Origin: Methylobacterium sp. C25
GTDB taxonomy: Bacteria > Pseudomonadota > Alphaproteobacteria > Rhizobiales > Beijerinckiaceae
DNA length: 64,000 nucleotides
Assembly: GCF_021352225.1 (NCBI RefSeq)
Contig: NZ_JAAUVI010000017.1
Span: forward strand, 1-64,000
Reading direction: 5' to 3'
Under the pieces are notes generated by a model. The model was not told where the DNA came from and made no database searches. It saw nothing but the letters and a program-made list of their open reading frames with translations. Made by a program: the position numbers and the translations under genes. Shown here one piece after another: positions 61,015 to 64,000 of the stretch (position 1 is its first letter; each line of letters begins with the position of its first letter).

Positions 61015-63273
61015 TCACACAAAGTCGATGAACTTGTTGAACGGCATCTCCCGGATGCGCTGGCCCGTCGCCGCGAAGATCGCGTTGGCGAGCGCCGGGG
61101 CAGCCGGCGGCACGGGCGGCTCGCCGATGCCCCTGACCTTGCGGTCATTCTCGAGCCCGCGAACCTCGATGACCGGACACTGGTACATCCGCATCGCTTC
61201 GTGGTGGTGATAGTTGGTCTGTTGGACGGCGCCGCCGGCATAGGTCAGCTCGCAATTGACCGCATGGCCGAGCCCCCAGACCACGCCGCCCTGGACCATG
61301 TTCTCGAAATTGACCGGGTCGACGACCTTGCCGACATCTGCGGCAACCCAGACCTTGTCGATCTTGATGCCCCGCGGGGTCGCCGTGACCTCGACGATCT
61401 CCGCCACGGGCGTGCCGAAGGCCTCGACGAAGGCAACGCCGCGTCCCTTGCCGCCGCCCAGCGGCCCGGCCCAGTTGGCCATCTCGCCGACGGTTTCGAG
61501 CACCTTCCGGTAGTTCGGGACGGTGCACATCGCGATCCGCGCCTTGAGCGGGTCGAGGCCTGCGGCGTGGATGAGTTCGTCGATGAAGCTCTCGGTGAAG
61601 AAGCCGTTCGCCGAGGCGCCGACCGAGCGCCAGGTGGTGCAGGGCGACAGCCCTTTGGCCTCGTAGCTGGCCGCCCGGAAATTCGGGATGTCGTAGTAGA
61701 CGTTCCAGATTCCGACCTTCAATTGCTCGTCGGGATCCTTGGAGGGTGCGCCCATGCGCTCAAGCAGCCCGTTGAGGGGCGCCGTCGAGGCGATCTGCAG
61801 GTCTGCAGCGACGATCTTGCCGTCGGCCACGCTGCCCCGGTAGCGGGCGATCGCGATTTGGCGCGGGATGTCCTGCAGGAAGTCCTCCTCGCGCGAGAAG
61901 ACGAGCTTCACCGGCGTGCCGCGTATCTGCGCCGCGATCTCCGCCAGCACGCGCACGTTCTCGAATTCCAGGCGATGCCCGAAGCTTCCGCCTGTCCATT
62001 GATTGTGAAACGTCACCTGCTCCGGCTTCAGACCGGCGGCCGCAGCCGCGATCTGCTGCACCGATTGTGGCGTCTGGTGGCCGAGCCAGATCTCCATGGC
62101 CGTGTCCGTGCAGACGGCGATGCCGTTCAGCGGCTCAAGCGGCGCATGGGCGACGTAGGGCGCGCGATACTCGGCCTCGACTAGGGTGCCACCCTTCAGG
62201 CCTGCGTCGATGTCGCCTGTCTGGCGCCACTCCTTGCCTAGGCATTCGGGCGTGAAGGAGTTGCCCAGCACCTTCCAATGCTCGGCCTGCTCCGACGGAT
62301 AGGTCGACGGCGCCCAAACGCAGTCGACCGCCTCGGCCGCCTTCATCGCGTACCAGCTGTTTGTCGCGATCACCGCGACGCCGTTCGTCAGCTTGAGAAC
62401 CCGCTTGACCCCCGGCATGCCGATCGCCTTGCCGGCGTCGTAGGATGTGATCGGCTGTCCCTTATTCGGGTTCAGCTTGACCGAAGCGAACACCATCCCG
62501 TCGAGCTTTAGGTCGATGCCAAATTTCATCTCGCCGGTGACCTTCGAGCGGATGTCGAGCCGCTCCATCGGTCTCCCGACCATCCGCCAACGGGACGGGT
62601 CGCGCAGCGTCACATCCGTCACCGGCGGGATTTTCGCCGCCTCGGCCGAGAGCTGGCCATAGGGGATAGGGGTTCCGTCGGGCAGGATCACCTGGCCGGA
62701 TCCGGTACGCAGGTCCGCCACCAGCATGCCAGTCCGCTTGGCCGCGGCCGCCTTCAGCGTCTCGCGCGCGACCGCGCCGGCAACGCGCAGCTTCTCGTAG
62801 GTGTCGGGGATCGTGCTCGAACCGCCCGTCATCTGCAGGCCGGTCTTGCGCAGATATTCGAGGGTCGCGGCGCGTGCCGCCTCGGCCGCGGCGCTGTGGT
62901 CTGCGGCGAGGAACGGTGCGAATTCGTCCGCGAAGCCTGTGTTGAAATAGGCAGGGCTCGGCCCAGCGAAGCGGATCTCGAACTGGCCCGGATCGAGGTC
63001 GAGTTCCTCGGCGATCAGGACGACCTGGATGGAACCGACGCCCTGGCCGATATCGGCATGCTGGGCGATCAGTGTGATCTTGTCCGGGCCGATCTCGACC
63101 CAGGGGTTGAAGCTAACCGCGTTGGGTCCGAGCCCCGCGGCCAGTGGGTTGGCCGCTTGGACCGGAGCAGCCTGCTCAGCTCCTGCGGCGTAGGACCCGA
63201 AGGCGACGCCCCCGGCGACGGCGGCCGAGCCGATCAGGAAGGTGCGGCGGCAGAGGTGTGGCAGCGCGCCCAT
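61015..63273 (-). CDS. molybdenum hydroxylase large subunit (isoquinoline 1-oxidoreductase IorB-type)
   Basis: A 752-residue molybdopterin-binding subunit of the xanthine-dehydrogenase family. It begins with a Tat-type signal (CRRTFLIGSAAVAGGVAFGS), so the enzyme is exported folded to the periplasm. The active-site glutamate lies near the C-terminus in RGIGEPPVPPAA. Relatives such as IorB oxidise isoquinoline and other N-heteroaromatics, and others act on aldehydes, so the exact substrate is open. It starts one base after the stop of the (2Fe-2S) subunit and is followed by the diheme cytochrome gene. Confidence 0.9.
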   Translation of the reverse strand: MGALPHLCRRTFLIGSAAVAGGVAFGSYAAGAEQAAPVQAANPLAAGLGPNAVSFNPWVEIGPDKITLIAQHADIGQGVGSIQVVLIAEELDLDPGQFEIRFAGPSPAYFNTGFADEFAPFLAADHSAAAEAARAATLEYLRKTGLQMTGGSSTIPDTYEKLRVAGAVARETLKAAAAKRTGMLVADLRTGSGQVILPDGTPIPYGQLSAEAAKIPPVTDVTLRDPSRWRMVGRPMERLDIRSKVTGEMKFGIDLKLDGMVFASVKLNPNKGQPITSYDAGKAIGMPGVKRVLKLTNGVAVIATNSWYAMKAAEAVDCVWAPSTYPSEQAEHWKVLGNSFTPECLGKEWRQTGDIDAGLKGGTLVEAEYRAPYVAHAPLEPLNGIAVCTDTAMEIWLGHQTPQSVQQIAAAAAGLKPEQVTFHNQWTGGSFGHRLEFENVRVLAEIAAQIRGTPVKLVFSREEDFLQDIPRQIAIARYRGSVADGKIVAADLQIASTAPLNGLLERMGAPSKDPDEQLKVGIWNVYYDIPNFRAASYEAKGLSPCTTWRSVGASANGFFTESFIDELIHAAGLDPLKARIAMCTVPNYRKVLETVGEMANWAGPLGGGKGRGVAFVEAFGTPVAEIVEVTATPRGIKIDKVWVAADVGKVVDPVNFENMVQGGVVWGLGHAVNCELTYAGGAVQQTNYHHHEAMRMYQCPVIEVRGLENDRKVRGIGEPPVPPAAPALANAIFAATGQRIREMPFNKFIDFV

Positions 63274-63274
63274 C

Positions 63275-63736
63275 CTACTTCTCCGCCATCTTCGCGGCGG
63301 CAGCGTGGATCGCGGTCCGGATGCGCGCATAGGTTCCGCATCGACACAAGTTGCCCGACATGACCTGGTCGATGTCCTCGTCCGTCGGCTCCGGCTTTAA
63401 TTCGAGAAACGAGACGGCCTGCATGATCTGGCCGATCTGGCAGTAGCCGCATTGCGGGACCTGATGCTCGATCCAGGCCTTCTGGACGGGATGCAGATCG
63501 CCATCGCCTAGGCCTTCGATCGTCGTGATGGGCTTGTCGGAGACGGCACCGATTGGCGCTTGGCAGGAGCGGACGGGCTTGCCGTCGACGTGGACCGTGC
63601 AGGCCCCACACTGGGCGATGCCGCATCCGTATTTCGGGCTCGTGATGCCCAGCTCGTCGCGCAAGACCCAGAGCAATGGCATCTGCGGAACGACGTCTAC
63701 CTGATGCTTGATGCCGTTTACCGTGAGCTCGATCAT
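63275..63736 (-). CDS. (2Fe-2S) small subunit of the molybdenum hydroxylase (IorA-type)
   Basis: A 153-residue protein with the two Fe-S cluster motifs of molybdenum hydroxylase small subunits: YGCGIAQCGACTV (plant-type 2Fe-2S) and CGYCQIGQIMQA plus CRCGTYARI (alpha-helical domain). It starts MIELTVNG at the ATG at 63736; a longer frame exists but is not homologous. It is the first gene of the operon small subunit, large subunit, diheme cytochrome. It has no signal and is presumably exported with the Tat-tagged large subunit. Confidence 0.92.
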   Translation of the reverse strand: MIELTVNGIKHQVDVVPQMPLLWVLRDELGITSPKYGCGIAQCGACTVHVDGKPVRSCQAPIGAVSDKPITTIEGLGDGDLHPVQKAWIEHQVPQCGYCQIGQIMQAVSFLELKPEPTDEDIDQVMSGNLCRCGTYARIRTAIHAAAAKMAEK

Positions 63737-64000
63737 GTCGTTGGCTTCCCAAGATGACGGAGGCTGGCAGCAAGCGAAGGTTCTGGACAAAGTTCCTATG
63801 AATCAATTTTGACTACATAAATCGGTATTGAGGCCGATGATTATTGATGTTGCCCGACGGTTCAAGTCGTTGACTGCCGATTTTGGCGCCAAAGGTGCTC
63901 TGCTTTGCGCCGATCTAGCGGCTGCGACGTGCTGATAGCGCCAAGTCGCGAGCGATCTCGGTTCATCTAGATCTGTGAGAAAGGCCGCTCTTCAGGGCTC
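63737..64000. other. upstream region of the molybdenum hydroxylase operon, to window edge
   Basis: No gene is seen in the last 264 bp. It should contain the operon promoter on the minus strand. AT-rich sequence lies at 63795-63850. No regulator gene is visible before the edge. Confidence 0.4.

Noticed and set aside
1..64000. tRNA and rRNA genes
   Set aside because: No cloverleaf-like segment with T-loop GTTCGAATC-type and D-loop motifs, and no rRNA conserved stretch, was found when reading both strands.

Overview
The window is GC-rich, densely coded DNA that looks like a Rhizobiales alphaproteobacterium, most probably Methylobacterium or Methylorubrum. That placement is inferred from gene families, codon use and one candidate CtrA site; no rRNA, tRNA or methanol-oxidation gene is present to confirm it. 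About 43 genes are called. No intact transposon, CRISPR array or RNA gene was seen.

Layout. 0-6 kb: the tail of an unidentified gene, an FdhF/YdeP-type molybdoprotein, an integrase remnant, and a GlxA-type regulator divergent from an alpha/beta hydrolase and a DUF302 gene. 6-21 kb: a surface-protein locus with a 3.5-thousand-residue adhesin of 32 Ig-like repeats, followed by its type I secretion ABC transporter and membrane fusion protein. 21-23.3 kb: a gene-poor stretch. 23.3-30 kb: small redox and stress genes (Rrf2-cupin-AhpD-like-SDR operon, MocR regulator, msrB-msrA, quinone-reductase-like gene). 30-41 kb: an outer-membrane transporter, a MocR regulator and a complete Nit1C (nitrilase cluster 1) operon of eight genes plus a ninth LnmK/Pnap_2097-like gene. 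41-50 kb: decayed iron-transport remnants, cytochrome b561, an ECF sigma/anti-sigma/lipoprotein operon, an orphan alpha-CTD-like protein, a two-component system and a TonB siderophore receptor. 50-58 kb: a GlxA regulator divergent from an isonitrile-hydratase-like gene, a second nitrilase with DUF485 and an ActP-type symporter, a LysR regulator and ilvD. 58-64 kb: a cNMP-binding thioredoxin-reductase-like protein and an isoquinoline-oxidoreductase-type molybdenum hydroxylase with a diheme cytochrome.

How the genes may work together. Three separate loci encode C-N triple-bond chemistry: the Nit1C nitrilase, the isonitrile hydratase homologue, and the nitrilase beside a carboxylate symporter. 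Together with the molybdenum hydroxylase for N-heterocycles this suggests scavenging of nitrogen from nitriles, cyanide-like compounds and heteroaromatics. The Nit1C operon is preceded by a textbook sigma-54 -24/-12 promoter, which fits nitrogen control.

The most noteworthy signals are: (1) a higher-order repeat inside the adhesin, in which four different Ig domains recur as an exactly 1089-bp cassette three times; (2) a long hairpin between the adhesin and its transporter genes; (3) the sigma-54 promoter, upstream inverted repeat and recurring CAATTCA motifs of the Nit1C operon, together with its extra LnmK-like gene; and (4) several gene remnants (integrase, Ftr-type iron uptake, GlxA regulator) marking past turnover.
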